Shown: positions 13,767 to 27,800 of the stretch, piece by piece
How the letters are laid out: the number at the start of each line of letters is the position of its first letter
Position numbering within the stretch: position 1 is the stretch's first letter
NCBI GenBank assembly: GCA_022316685.1
Contig: JAKJHU010000024.1
Coordinates: 4,782,501 to 4,846,500 of the forward strand
DNA from: Progne subis subis
Lineage: Eukaryota > Chordata > Aves > Passeriformes > Hirundinidae
Length of the DNA stretch: 64,000 nucleotides
Direction of reading: 5' to 3'
Translations under genes and position numbers: made by a program
Notes under the pieces: generated by a model
Seen by the model: only the letters and a program-made list of their open reading frames with translations
Told to the model about the DNA's origin: nothing
Database searches by the model: none

Positions 13767-16700
13767 GAAAAGTGCAGTAAAGGTTAACTAATGCTGAAGT
13801 CCATTCATTCACTTCAGTGCATTGCAAAATCAGCAGCTGTGATTACTTTAATAGAGCTCATTTACCCTACAAGGCATCTGGTTAAATGAAATAACTTCAT
13901 CAAAACATACAGTTAAACTGTAGTTAGCTGAATCTAGATTTTATTTTCCAGTGCTTTAGCTCAGACAAATGCTTTTCATCCTCCCCTAAAGCTGTGGTAT
14001 TTTTTTATTGTGACCTTTATCCGGCATATCTGATGGATAAACACTGCACTGACAGTACAACCATACATAAATTTAAACTGCCACGGCAGGAAGGAAAAAA
14101 AGGTGTTAAGATTAGTCAGAAAAACCTGCCAAGTACTGTACCTATTCTTTTCCCTTCTTTGAACTACAGGAGCCTGCAGCTGAAAGCACTTTAAATGCCT
14201 GTCTTTCTTTAAAGGATGACATGGAAAACATTTTGAAAATCAAAGCATCACAATTTTTTTTTCATCTTTGGAAAAATGAAATTTACAGTATCTATATGAG
14301 TACATAGAGACAAAAACTGTAGTCTTTATTTTTTTTTCCTCCAAAAAATACTAAATATGACCAAAAAATAAGTGTTATTTTCCTACATAATATCTGGCAA
14401 TAGACAACGTCTGTTGGTCAAATTGCAAGGAGAAATATTTAGCAGCTTTTACCTCAATTCCTTTTAATTTATCCAGTAGCTAGTGTTGTATGTTAAAAAA
14501 AAAAAAAATCCAGAATCAATGTTTCCTGTAAAAAAATCCATTTCTAATTAATGAGACTTTCCTGGACTCTAGACTGCCAGAACTAATTTGGCTTTTTGCA
14601 CCTGCATAGTGTCTTTCCTGCATTTCTGTGCATTGATGCAGAGTGGTAACAGAGTCTTAGGCAGTTTAAAATTCACTTCTGCAAACTAGCAAGGAGAAGA
14701 ATGAGTATCTATTTAGCTGTGGAACAAAGAGTGCTCTGCAACCTCATAGAGCAAAGGACACTGGGGCAAGTCACCCTCTGTCCTTTCTTCCCTCATAACC
14801 CCCAGGCTACCCCAAGTGCTGTTGTTCTTCCCAAACCTGTGGTTAACCTCTCCAGGACAGGATTCCTTACACACACTGAGCAGTAGAGGACTTGTGTGGT
14901 GAACATTACACCCTGAAATTCCCATGCCATCATAGAGAAAAAAGGGATTAAGAGGATAAAAACAGAGAAAATAAATGCCACCTTCAATTCCCATCTATAT
15001 ATAGAAGCTGAGGGCTACAAAAGGTAAACCAGATCAGCTAAATGAATTAAAAACAGATGCCATATACATGTGCCACACCATCCCTCCTGTCCCCTGAACA
15101 CAGCCATGCTCAGGTTTTTCTGCTCAAGCAGCCTTTTAAGCATCACTGACAGATCCGCTGGCCAAAAGCTATCCCACCCTTGGAAGAGCAGAGATGCCTG
15201 AAGAGAAATATTCCACGTCAAATCTCTTAAACATCTCACTTAAGAATCAGAGATTTTTTTCCAGTTGGTAAATCTTACTTCTGAAAATCAAAAGCTGTGC
15301 GTTAGAAGCCGCAGTTAATTGTGACTTCATAAAAGAATTTTCAGACATATATAGAAACAGTACAAAGCTGACCCTCTAAGGTGGGATAGTTCCCTGTAAA
15401 GAAATCAGATCCATAAAAAGCAAATATATAAAAAAACCACTGCTTTGGTATCTCTGGAAAAGCCCCTCTGCTGCTGCACATACCTGTGGATACTAATGCT
15501 ATTCTTTTTGTAGTTCAAATCTAAAATCATGTGACGAAATATCATTAATATTCCTACAAGACATAAGAACTTTTGCAGATAAAAAATATTACACATAAAT
15601 ACTTTTAAATAACACTCAGAAGTAACATTTTAACAAGTAGCTTACAATCCTTCAAGAATATCTCTCAAATAATAATTCAACAGGGTCTAAGGAAGGTGCC
15701 AAAGTGTTTTATAACAATAACATAGATATTTGAAGAAACAAAATTGCCTGATAATTCATTAATTTAAATAGTTCATTAGCTTTTCCATAGAAAATAAAAT
15801 CTATTAGCATTAGGACTATAAAGAATACTTGAGGGTGATGGTTGTCTGCAGTCACACTGTTAGCAAACAGCTGAAACCTCTGAATAGGGCTTTCTCAGTT
15901 TTTCCCATTGTGCCTCAGCTATGCCATATATGGCAACAGTAATTATTTCAGCAACATACAGTGTCTCCTGTGTGCCTGATAGAACACAAAATACCCATTT
16001 TCATTCTTAATCAATGTTTATTCATTTCCTCACCATTTGCATAACTGAATGAAGCGTTAGTTCTAAGCATAACAAGAACTGTTCCAAACCTCCAGGCAAA
16101 AATCTTGCCTTAAGTACAAAGTAAAGGAGAATCTTTAACAAGGCATTTCAGAGACATCTCATCTCCAGTGTATTGGCCAGAAAACTACTGCTTCTCAGAT
16201 CTGCTCATTTACCACAGGCACCTGTATTTCACTGGTTCTGTTCTTTGTTCATCACAAAGGTACTGAGCTTTAAGAGACCAAACTGATTCTGAGCTTGTAA
16301 GGACATTTCCACTGATTAGATCACAAGCATATGAGCATAGGCTCCCTCAGGGTGTAGGAAAAGCACAGATGTGCTTTTCTAATACTCCATTCAGTTTTCT
16401 GAGTCTGTAAAACTACAGGCTGACAATGAGTGAGAAAATAATTAGAAGAGCATATCCAAGATCAAAGACAGGGATGTAACCCATCTTGCAGCATATATTG
16501 TTTCCTGGATTAGTGATGTATATTTAAAAAAAAATGTGTCTAGAGCAAATAAAAACTCTAAATTTTGATATGTTCATGACAGTGGTCGTGTGTGACACTT
16601 AATCAAAATCTTTCCAACTACTGACATTTCACAGGATCAATGAGAATAATGTAAAAGTAAAAAAAAATTAACAGTGTTTTCAAATGTCTACTGAAGCCAG

Positions 16701-17053
16701 CTGCCATTGACATTTCCTTGTAGAAAAATTTTAAATAATTAGAACTAATAATATCAGCCAACTTTACTACCAAGACAATTTAGCTCTGTCTGAAGTGAAT
16801 TGCACGTATTGTTGTTAGTGCTAGCTGGGAGGCACCATGCTGAAAGCAGCCTTTGGTACAGCACTTCTCATTTATAGCAAGCATCATTGCTAGAAAACCT
16901 TGCTACATATGTAAGGCACCTCTGTTGGACTTTGTCCCTTTAGGACAAGCAGAAAAAGCAACAAAATTATTCCTGGCCCTAGACTCCATGCATACAGGTT
17001 AATTCAAACAAGTCAAACACTGCCAAATCCGAATGCAGCTGGATAGCACCTCA

Positions 17054-17087
17054 TTAAAGTAAAATGGTTTTTAAAGTAAAATGGTTT
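17054..17087. repeat. Perfect tandem duplication, 17 bp x 2
   Basis: TTAAAGTAAAATGGTTT occurs twice back to back without a mismatch. Perfect identity suggests a recent slippage event. Confidence 0.9.
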
Positions 17088-18810
17088 TAGTCAGGTCTGC
17101 CTAGAGCCATTCTACCTCTTTAAGTACTCAACCAAAATTATTAACCTTGACATGTGGCAACCTTGAACTCTGCAGCTATATGAACTCATCTAATCCCTCA
17201 GGATAACAACTTCAGGGAGCTCTAATCTACACTTTGGTACTGCAGTTCCCTGCCTAGGGACAGCTGAGTTTGACTGATCCCCTCTGCACCAGTACAAGGT
17301 TCAGGGCACATATGTATGTCAAGGTGTCTGCTCATGGCTGTGTGTTGGGGAGAGGCCTGGAAAGGTATTGTGGAACTATTTAAAACACCAAGAAAGTGTG
17401 AAAATGAGAAGTGATCATACTCAACTCAGGAAAATATATATTTTGCAACTCATTAAAGGAATAGAACTATCAGAGAAAAAAGGAGAATAAACTATTGGCA
17501 CAATTCAAACTTGGCCTGAACTATCAGTTATTAAGAGCCATCAAATTGTCTTACACTATTTTCCATTCACCCAAGCCCAGAAACAGTTTAGGCACACAGT
17601 AGCCATGCCTATTTTGCCCAAGGAACAAGCCTTTCTAATGAAGACACGGCCATTTAGATGCCTCAGCTCTAACTTTATTTGCATTATGAAAACCTTCTTC
17701 TATTCTTTGGTGGGGGGGATATGAACTAGAGGCAATATAGTGCAATAGATACAAGGATTAAGTAGTATTTTCAGTCTACTAGGAAAATACAGAACAGCGA
17801 TGGCAGCTCTGAAAGAAGAAAGTTTATAGTGTCATTCTACAGCTGAAAAAAATGTTAAAACTCTCCTGCTGTGAAAAAAATTAATCAGCTGTACTAAAGT
17901 GCATGTTGATACAAGTCACATAGAAGTAGATGTGTTAGACAAATACGTGAACCAAATGTTACAAGCTCTGGGAATTCATCACATGGGCTGTAATGCTGTA
18001 TCTAATTTGCAGCATCCCATTCAAGGAAGATGAGAATTAACAGGGCAAAGTCCAGATCATCACATCATCTGAAATCTGGAAAGTCTGGCCTCTTCTTGAA
18101 AGACTTTGGTTTCTCTACTGCAGGGAAAATAAAAACTTGAGGAGTCAGATGGTGGGTGATAGGTGATAATGAGACTGCAATGAAGAAGATCAAAGCAAAC
18201 TCTGCTCCATGTTCATCGTGGGAAGGGCAAGTAACAACCTTAAACTGCAAAAGGGGATTCAGGCTATGGAAAATATTCTCACTAAATAGACAAACTGCTT
18301 CAACTCCCAACCCTCATCTATCTCCCTGTTAGCTGAATAAATTAAATATGCAGCCAACTCTTACATATTTTGATGTGAATGACTTTATTAAAAAAAATAT
18401 TAGGCCTGAAAAAGGGACATAGTTCACTAAAGACAGCAGCCAAGTATTCCATCAACATTCACAATTTTAGGATCTTGCCCCTTAACAAGATTCAACACTG
18501 ATATAGCTGTTTCCTATTTGATAATGTGTAAAAAGAGAATAAAAAATATTTTAGTAAGTTCATAATCTCCACAGCAGAAATTAATAATACTAGCAGGCGT
18601 TGTAGAATATATATACACATATACATACACACACCCCTTTTTTAGCCAGTAGTACATCAAAAGCAACTCTGTAGTGTTTGGAACAATTTTTTTTTTTTTC
18701 CTAAAATTAGAGCCACATGTGTTTTGAAGCATAAAAGGCAATTAGTATACTGTTTAATAGGTTTCATGTGGATTATGCTACTTTTTCATACACCTCCTTT
18801 TCCAGAAATT

Positions 18811-18830
18811 AAAAAAAAAAAAAAAAAAAA
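18811..18830. repeat. Poly(A) tract, 20 bases
   Basis: An uninterrupted run of A follows AAATT. The sequence to its left (about 18500-18810) shows no recognisable retrotransposed gene, so it is recorded as a simple homopolymer. Confidence 0.9.
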
Positions 18831-18839
18831 TTAAATAGC

Positions 18840-21800
18840 AGAACCTTCACAAGACAGCAAGTGTTAAGCTTACAATTTATGGTTTTGAAGGCCAATAACC
18901 CTGGGCTGGTGGAGTGGTTTTCCCCTTTATGGTTCATCTTACATAAAATCCAATTTTATTCAGTTTTCTTAAGTGCCCAAAAAGCAATATCCTGGTAAGA
19001 ACATTGTTGAAAGTAGTAATTGAGTGAAACAGCTATGAATCCTAGCCCTGCACTCATCTAGAAAATACAGGGCATTACAGAATAATTGCCTTCACTTTGC
19101 AGTTACTCCAAAAGCAATATTTTACAGATAAATGCAAAAACACAGGGTGAAAAACACCTTTATTTTTCAGCATTACTTGGACAAGAGCTCAAACAATGCT
19201 CTGTAAGTTTTTAACTATTTTGCCCCCAGTTCTGCACATTTGTTATCGGACAGTTTCCAATAAAGTCCGGCTGAAGGTTTGTACCTGGGCTATCAGTTCA
19301 AAACTGATGGGATTTTTGTTACAGAAGGTTTTCAATTACTTATCTTTCTGAATTTATAAGGAGAAAAACTCCACCATCTTGGGAGCAGATTTAGATGTTC
19401 ACTGCCAACTTTGATTTGATTTTTTTTATAAGTATATATTTTATTTGGAAAGTACAAAGAGTTTTGGATAATAAATTGACTAATACTAAGGTGGAAGGTT
19501 CTCAAAAAGCCAGTAAGAAATGAGAGCTAAATATGAACATTAAGAATTTATTATAGAATATGTCACAGCTAAATATTTGTTCAAGTACTCAAAAAGATCG
19601 GCAATGTGCTGAAACATTGTGACCATATAATGCAACTTGATAAGTGAAGCAATTGTTTCCATTTATACCTATTTTATTATATTTGGCTTGAATTAAAATA
19701 GATTGAACTGATTGTATTTCTATATTTAATCCACTGTTGCTATTCATAAAGCAGACATATCAGTAAAATCAAGGTAAAGTTGGATTCTGACCCATCCTTT
19801 CCTCCTCAAAATTGCTAAGGCCACAGAGCTGCAGCAGCTGCTGAGGCAGAGGCTGGTTCTGAAGGGGGGGTGAATGGAGACATCACCCAGGAGTGCCCAG
19901 GGGTGTGCATTCAGAGCAACTGCACGTGTGAGAGTTCAAACACGCCTCTGCAACACTGGGGTTGCAGCTTTAAGCTTCCCCCCTCCCCCAGTTACGATGT
20001 TCTTATACCAGCTTCAGTTTATGCTGCCCTGTACTGGTATTGTACTGGTGAATAAGTGCTGGTTCTGTGCTATGTTTGGGGAACACTAAAAAAAAGCACA
20101 AGAGAATGCTGCTTGCAGATGTTCTAAAAGCATAGCAAACACCGCTTAGGTTCACATTTAAATCCTCTGGATATCTTGATAATTACAGCTGAGAACTATG
20201 CCTAATCAAATTTCAGATTAGCATATGCTTCTGTCTGCTTATATATAACAAAGCCTCCCAGATAACAAGTGTTTTTAATTGAAAGTTAGATATTAAAATT
20301 CTTGTTGGGATTTTGTTCCCTCTTCCACCACTCTTTGCCTATAATCATAATAAAAGAACCATTACCGCTTCCACATTTTTGTAAAGCTTAGACGTGGTCT
20401 GAAATTATCTGAGTATATAGAGTTTTACTGGACAGAGTTCTTAATTTTGAGAACATAAACACTGTATCTTCAATATTTCTTCAGGAAACATCACCTCTCA
20501 TTAATTTCAATATAGCATGCTGTACCCTGATTATACTTGTTTATACATTCTAGCTAAGATTGGGCCAAGGTTTTTCACTTGGAAGAGATATCCTTCTGGA
20601 AAAAAAACATTTTAATGAATGTTGCTAAAATACGTCTAACCATTCCCTTAAATTCAGGCAATTTAAAAAAATTGTTTACTATACTAAGCATTACATTAGG
20701 TCTTCAGTGTACATTGCCGCTTCTTTAATCCATAAATTGCAGACACACAGGGCCAATCTACTCAATTTATTTAAACTTAAGATCCTTTTGATTCAAAGTT
20801 ATTTGAATTCCTATAGTTATATATCATTTCTCTAGTTTATATATATAGTCTGTAGACTATCTCCTTACTGAGGTGCAATTTTATTACTGTGTGTTAGAAA
20901 TAATTAGTGCTGCAATGATGTTATAGCAAAACACACACTTGACACAAATGGATTTGTTTTCACTGTTTTTGGTATCTCTAGATGATCTGGCAGCTTTATT
21001 CTTCAACTGAATCCAGATTAAGAGTCAGTTCTGGTACCAAGTACACAATTCATTTATTTCTAATGAGGTATTTGATCAAAATATATTTGATATCTTAGCT
21101 GTGGAAAGTAGTACTGAATATAATGCAAGTAACAGAATCAATGAGCCAGAAAATATCCTTGCTCTTCCTCCTGAAATGTTTAGGAAGCAATAGTTTCAGA
21201 CCATGAAAAGACATCCCTAAATTGCAATCCCAACCCAAGAACTTTAAAATACCATTTAGATAAATAATAAATTAAATTGTACCACAAATAAACCAAAGTG
21301 CCAGCTAGGTTGTATTACACAGCCAAACAATTTTGAGGATGTTGTAAGAACTTCAGAACTGCAGAAGCAACACAAACTCCAAGAGCTGTGCTTGTTGTCT
21401 TAGGAAAATAATTTCTGAGTTAGTTTTATACTGGCACAACATTCTGCATACTTATCTCCAAGGTCAAAAAGTTCTCCATACCAGAGAAGATATTTCTAAA
21501 GTAGCAATGCCTCCTTTGCAAGGCAGTGGCCTGAGAGGAAAGCACCAGGCTGTAGCAGCCCTGTGTGCACACCAGCTGCGAGGAGGTGGTTGGCAGGAGC
21601 TGGACCAGGTTGAGAAACCTTAGAGTTGTCTGGGCTCCATTTACGTATTCCCTTGCAGGCAAGATGAGAACTGGCAGATAACTACTGGGAGGGCACGATG
21701 CTACTTGTCTGGCTCTTCTCTATTTTAATTTTGGTCAAGCTGAAAGGAGAAAAGTATGAAGAAAACACAAAACTTCCACTGCAGTCCACGGAGTATATTT

Positions 21801-24800
21801 CAGTTCACCCTTACTGCACAAGAGGTGAAAGGAAAGGAGCAGACTGCTACAGGGTTTTTACAAAGGCAGATCTCAGACAAGAAACTGAGAACAAGAAGTA
21901 GGATGAAGAACTCCTAATTCTGCACTCAGTTGAGTAGAAAACACCATATCTACACATTTGCTAAAAGAAGTTACAGATCTACACCGGTAGGGACTCTTTG
22001 GCCTTTTAGGTTCCTCCCAGCACAGCAGCAAGAGATGTGCGCAGGTGCAAGAGTCAGGATCTGTGTGTTCTCCAGACCCTGACTGCTGCAGCTGCCTTTA
22101 ACTACAGCAGTGTTTGGCTGTTAACAATACTTCCAATCAAATGTTGCAAAATGGCACTAAAGTATGATTTTAAATGCTCTACAATATGCTCCCAGATATC
22201 TTAATTTATGGTCTCTTACAACACAATTTATAGAGTATATATGGTCCCTTGTAACACTATTTGTATATATATGATCAAATAATATTAATGAGTTTACTTA
22301 TTAAATGGTGTAAAAATATTATAAAAAGTAGATGGTACATTAGACTTTGCTATAGCATGTGTCAAAGAAAAATTGTTTCAGTTCTTCAGCATAACATACT
22401 GTGACTATTGTTCCCATTACACCTGTACAAGAAGCTGCCCCAGAGAGACTGGTCAGATCAATGTCCCATTCCAGACAAAGAAAGATGACAGTATCTCTCA
22501 TCTCTTGAACACACAAAATTTTCCAAGCTCTGCAGCTTTTTCTTTCTCTGAATGCCCTGCACAAGTGGAGGGAATGAAGACACCCAAGACTAAGTGCTTG
22601 TTCAATAGTTAATTTTCCATGAATATTGCAGGCACAGAAATGGATGGAAAGGCAGGGGCAACTTGACATGACTAACAGCAGTTGATAAAAACAATGTGGA
22701 TAAAAATACCCATTTACAAGCAAATTAAAGGAGTTGAAAAACACTTTCACACAACATCAGCAGAAACACGTAAACAATGGCTTTCTAATGTGGCACTCAA
22801 CATTCTTCTGAATGACACAAAGATTACAAAATTTTAAAACATGCTAAAAACATGATTCTGGCAAAAAGAGAAACCACTTAGCATGAAAATTCTGTAGATG
22901 TTTTCAGCTACAATATTCTAAAAACAAATTAAAATAGGGATTGCAAATATGATCAGATATGTTGTCTGTTGGCTTTTTCTCCTTTCACTACTTCTCTTTG
23001 CTGAAACACAAAATCACCCAGCAATCCATGTGCTTTATGGCATAATCTGTCCAAAATTCATAGGGCTATAACCATGACCCAGCCAGCTCTCCTCTGTTAC
23101 TAAATCTTATTCAAGTATCTCTCCTCCTGAAATCACAGGCACAACAAAAGTCATACTTTACTACAAATACATCTAAGGTATAAGCTGTCTTACAGGTCAG
23201 AAAATCCTTAGCAAGCTCATCTACTCCAATATGGGTGCCCAAAGTAAAAGAAATTCTGATATTCTGAGTTCTGATGCAAAGACATCCCCAAAACCCACAG
23301 GGTATTGAAAACCAAAGTCTTTCCTTGATGCTATAGACAAGATCAGCAAGAAAAATGAACTGCCATTTGCACAGCAAATGAAAACAATTTCGGGGACTGT
23401 CTCATCCCCTGTGATGTTTCTAAGTGTGCACACAATCTGCAGAATTGAGGTCAGATTTCATCACCTCTCTGATGGGTATGAAGGTACAAGCACAGAACCT
23501 GAACTGCAAACACAGAAACTGGGTTGGTCCCATCTGTATCTTACTGTAAGGGTGACCATGGCAATAGATCCATTTTCTAATTCTCCAACATTCATGCAGA
23601 GACCTTGAAGTATTTTGGTCAGAAAAACAAAAGTGAAAGAACAATGTTTGAGGGTCACTTCATATTTTATTTTTGTAAAGAATTTTACACTTTCTGTAAT
23701 AGTTTCATTATGATCAAGCCCAAAAGATTCAAATTGTTGTATTTTTAAAAAGGTTTTGCCCAGAGATTAAGAAAAGGGGATTTTGTTGACCTAACAAAAA
23801 GCCTTGTAGGGACACAGTGAACATACTAATTCTCTGATGTAAATTAGAACAGCTACAAAGCTATTCTAAATTCCACTTTTTCTGCAAAAGCCAGGGAAAC
23901 TATGCCTGCCAAAGGCTTCTACAATCCAGTATACTCTGAGAAGGAAGAATAGTGCAGACAGCTAACCTACCTTTTTTGCTGCATAGGGATTTATTTTACC
24001 AATAGGCAACCTTAGCTGTCTAATTAAACCAGTTGCTACTCTCATTTTTAACATGAGTGCATATAATTTAACTGTCCTGGATATGCAGATTTGCTTTTGA
24101 AAAACAGCCTGATAAAGGGCTATATGGTGAGTGCTTTCTTACACTGATCTGTAGAACACAGTTGCTTAAAATGCCAGATCACAGTGAAAAGGTATCACTT
24201 CACCCCAGACTCAACTGCAGCAATTTCTTTATTAAAACCCCAACTAGGATTTGTGATCATGTGCAATGGCCCACAGCTCATTTCAGAGAAGAGTCTTGAA
24301 GAGACACTGCAATAAGCCAGAGGTTTCAAAGGTTTCAAAAACATTCCCAGGTGGAAAAGCACCTGCACAGAGGTTACCACTGACATTTGGTTAAACAGGT
24401 TTGGACCACTTCCACAGCGTGTCATAGCAACTCCAGAAATTAGGACTTCTCTTGTTAATCCTTTGTAGAGGATTGGATAATATTTTATGAAGACTGCAAC
24501 CTACGCTTCTAGGTTACCCCTGGTCTACCAGCACAAAAGTAGTGACTGAGTAATGGATGGAGTACAGCCTCTGCCTGGGCTGAATTTCCACAGCAGGGAT
24601 TAGATTTCAAAGTTATGAAGAGGGATCTAGGAGCTTCATCTTTCTCATACGACCCAGTATAGCCTCAAGGAAGCTTACAGGGGTAAGCCTCCAAGAGAGA
24701 TCAAATGAAACCACTAATAGACTCATTGCTCTTATCTCTTGTTGGAAACATCCTTTTCCACAATCAGTCCAGTTCCCTTCATCATGCATACAAAGAATTG

Positions 24801-27800
24801 CCGCATTTCTAGTCATGGTCAATGGAGAAAAAGCTCAAGTTCATAAAAACATGCCAAGCTTGAGTACATATGCAGAAATTTGTTTTTCTTCTCAAAGCAC
24901 AATTTTCAAGTCTCCAAAAAGCACAATCTGTAAAATATGCCCATGCGTTGCTTGCCACATCTCAGATGCCTAATTGAAATGAAAATAAAAAATAACAAGT
25001 GCAAAGAAGAAGGCTGAATCCTGAGACTAGTCTGTCCCAGCAAGCAGAAAACTCAAGCTAAAGGTTGTGAATACTTATTCTGAACTAGGCTCTGATTATC
25101 TCACGCATGCTGAGCGGTATTTTATTCCTCATGTTACTGTACTGAAATGGAAGTATTTTCAGAGTTTATATCCCCACATAACTGTTACTCCACCTGGACC
25201 ATATGTTGCTGCTAGGAAATTATGAAAATATTTTCAGCCAGGCTTTTTTGCTATTAAAAACCACAATTTATTGTATTGTTGTGTTTTGACATCATATTTT
25301 GACAAGAAGCCTAACTGCTGAGAGGAAAGGCTGTGCTGCAGCTACTACTACTGGATATGACTGTCCAGATGTATTGGCATCTGGCAAATTAAAGCCTTCA
25401 AAGTTATCACCATTGTTTTGGCAGTTTGCTGAATTTCTAAGCACTAGGTGTCACAAAACCTCTGCTGCCGTTTTTCAAACTACATTCAGCGGCAAAACAC
25501 GGACTACTGTCCACCTTCAGCACAGGTTTTCCTTAGGAGGGAAGAAGGAAAGCCTCATGGCTGTCTTTGCCTTCAGAACGATGGTAGGAGCTCAGTTCAG
25601 TGGTCTGCTGTACACACTATGAAATGTCATCTGCTGTGCAAGTCAGGAAAAGAGTTGCCATCATATTCTCCCTTCCCCACACTGCAGGATTGCATTATCT
25701 CCTACATGCTCTTTGACTTTTATTTCTCCTGGTGATTATCTCCTGGTGTTTCTCACTTCCTTTTGCAATAACAATGAAGATATAACATGGTTGCCTTGGG
25801 GAAGACAACACAGAATGGCAATCAGAGAGAGTAAGATGCTCAACCACTCCTTAACTTCCTCATTTTTATCTTCATTTTGCTATTACCTCGTATAATCTAT
25901 AGCTTACCGTGACACAAAGTAACAGAGAAAGCACATAATGACTTGTAATGGATTATATTTACACTATTTCTGTCTCTTGTAAATTAGGAAAGGTTTTGTG
26001 AAGGTTGCCTCATTAATGCAGTGACACAGGAGACACTGCTACCCCATATTTATGCAGAGTGGAACCACTAATGAAATTTGCAGTTCCTGGGTGAAGGACT
26101 CACCCAGCAAGTGCTCATATTTTGATGCACAACTTGTTTGTGCCAACAGCATCAACTGATACCTCACCACAGACCCACTTATGCCACATCTCTTCCTTCG
26201 AGGCTAAGAGAGCAAAACTCACAGGTGACTCTTCAAAAAGGCTTCTCTTTAAAAATGGTCTCTAAAGATTCTGATGGAAATTACCACGTGATGGCATTTC
26301 ATTTTTCATATGATTACCATTAAGAAGCATCCAGGTTTATTCTGGAAAATTTGACCAAAGCTGTGGGTAAACAGAATCTAAGAAACTGGTGCCACTTTAA
26401 GAATCTGACCTTAAATACTTAATAAAAAGCTCAGAAATTAAAATTTGAAAATATATATCTTTACTTTCAGGAACTACCACTTGAAAAAAATTCCTTTAAA
26501 TTGTTTTTAAAACATATTCCTTAGTCATTTTACATGGAAAAAATGGTTCATTTTCTCTGAAGTCTTCAAAAATAATAGTTTAAGCTGTTCTGCAAGAAGT
26601 ACCAAGTCAGTCAATTCTTAGAATTTAACACACATTATAAAACTAAATGAATAACAAAAAAATAAAGAAGAAATTTAAAACAATTAAACAAAAAAAGCCA
26701 TATAAAAGCATCAGCAGAACTTTCTGCTTCCAGGTAGATTGACTGACAATGAATACAACTGCGTGCTAATAAGAATTATAGCAGAAGAGGCTATTGTATG
26801 TTGAATAATGTCCATGACAAATCTAACATCTTCAGGGAGATGATTTAAAGAGATGTTATTCAAAATACTATATTGGTACACTGCTGAGACTAATTTCAAT
26901 CCACAGAACTCAGGGAACTTCCAAACCCAAGGCTTGTTCCCACAGCAACTACAGTTACAGAGCTTCACTTCAGCATTATTGCCTTTTCTTACGAGTTGCC
27001 AGGGCAGAGTCTGGCAGTCCAAAACTCCACCAGGACACTGCTTTTACTACATTTGTAACTCTAATCTACAGGTGCTACTATACTCCAAATTCCTAAAGTT
27101 ATTGTTGCACTCTATTCTGAGTTACATTTGACCTTGAAAGTCAGGAATATTAGCACAAATCCAAACAAAGAGAAAAACCACAGCATTTCAAATCTCACTG
27201 AAACATACAACTCAGAGTAGCACATAAAGCTTGTCCTGTATGTTTTTGATCACAGGAAGCTGTTGCTACCTCATGATGGACAACACCTCACCTTTTTTTA
27301 TTTTTTGTTAATACCTATTATTTCAAGAGTTGCTATTCTGGAAACATTACATTTCTCAGAATCAAGCTAGACAAGGAAAGCAGTATACTTCTGTTGGTAA
27401 AGGAAATTCTTAGTAACAGGATGAACCAAACGCTGTCTTAAATGATCTGTCTTAAAACAAAACAAACTCCAGAGCATGATGACGACTATGTTATAAAAAT
27501 CAGTTTGTTCAGTGACTATTGTTCTTTACATAAAAACTAAAAATCTGAATTCAGTTTGAGCTCACTATATACTTTGGATCTGATATCTATAAAGAAAAAT
27601 AATCGTAATGAATTATCTTGGTAGGGTACAGTGTACATGAGCTCACTGGTGTTTAGAGCTCTCAGGAGGGCAGTTCAGAGCTCTGGGTAATTCAGGCTCT
27701 GCAGCCAGCACTATCCTCTCATCTTCTGCAGAGCAGTTCTGCGAACCTCACCTCTGCGCTTTGGGCACTCAGGACAGCATCAGTGTCTCCATCACACTTC

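Larger units (their letters stand above)
10370..18800. other. Intergenic, AT-rich, no supportable gene
   Basis: Nothing gene-like was seen. Small features are an A14 run at 14495-14508, a T13 run at 18687-18699, a short TA/CA-rich run at about 18609-18636, a 17-bp perfect tandem duplication at 17054-17087, and a perfect AT-rich hairpin at 13742-13766. Open frames up to 108 codons show no domains. Confidence 0.6.

Noticed and set aside
22340..22750. 136-codon minus-strand Cys-rich frame
   Set aside because: Cys-rich look comes from TG/CA-rich sequence; no spaced-Cys motif of a known family and no signal peptide followed by a coherent domain.
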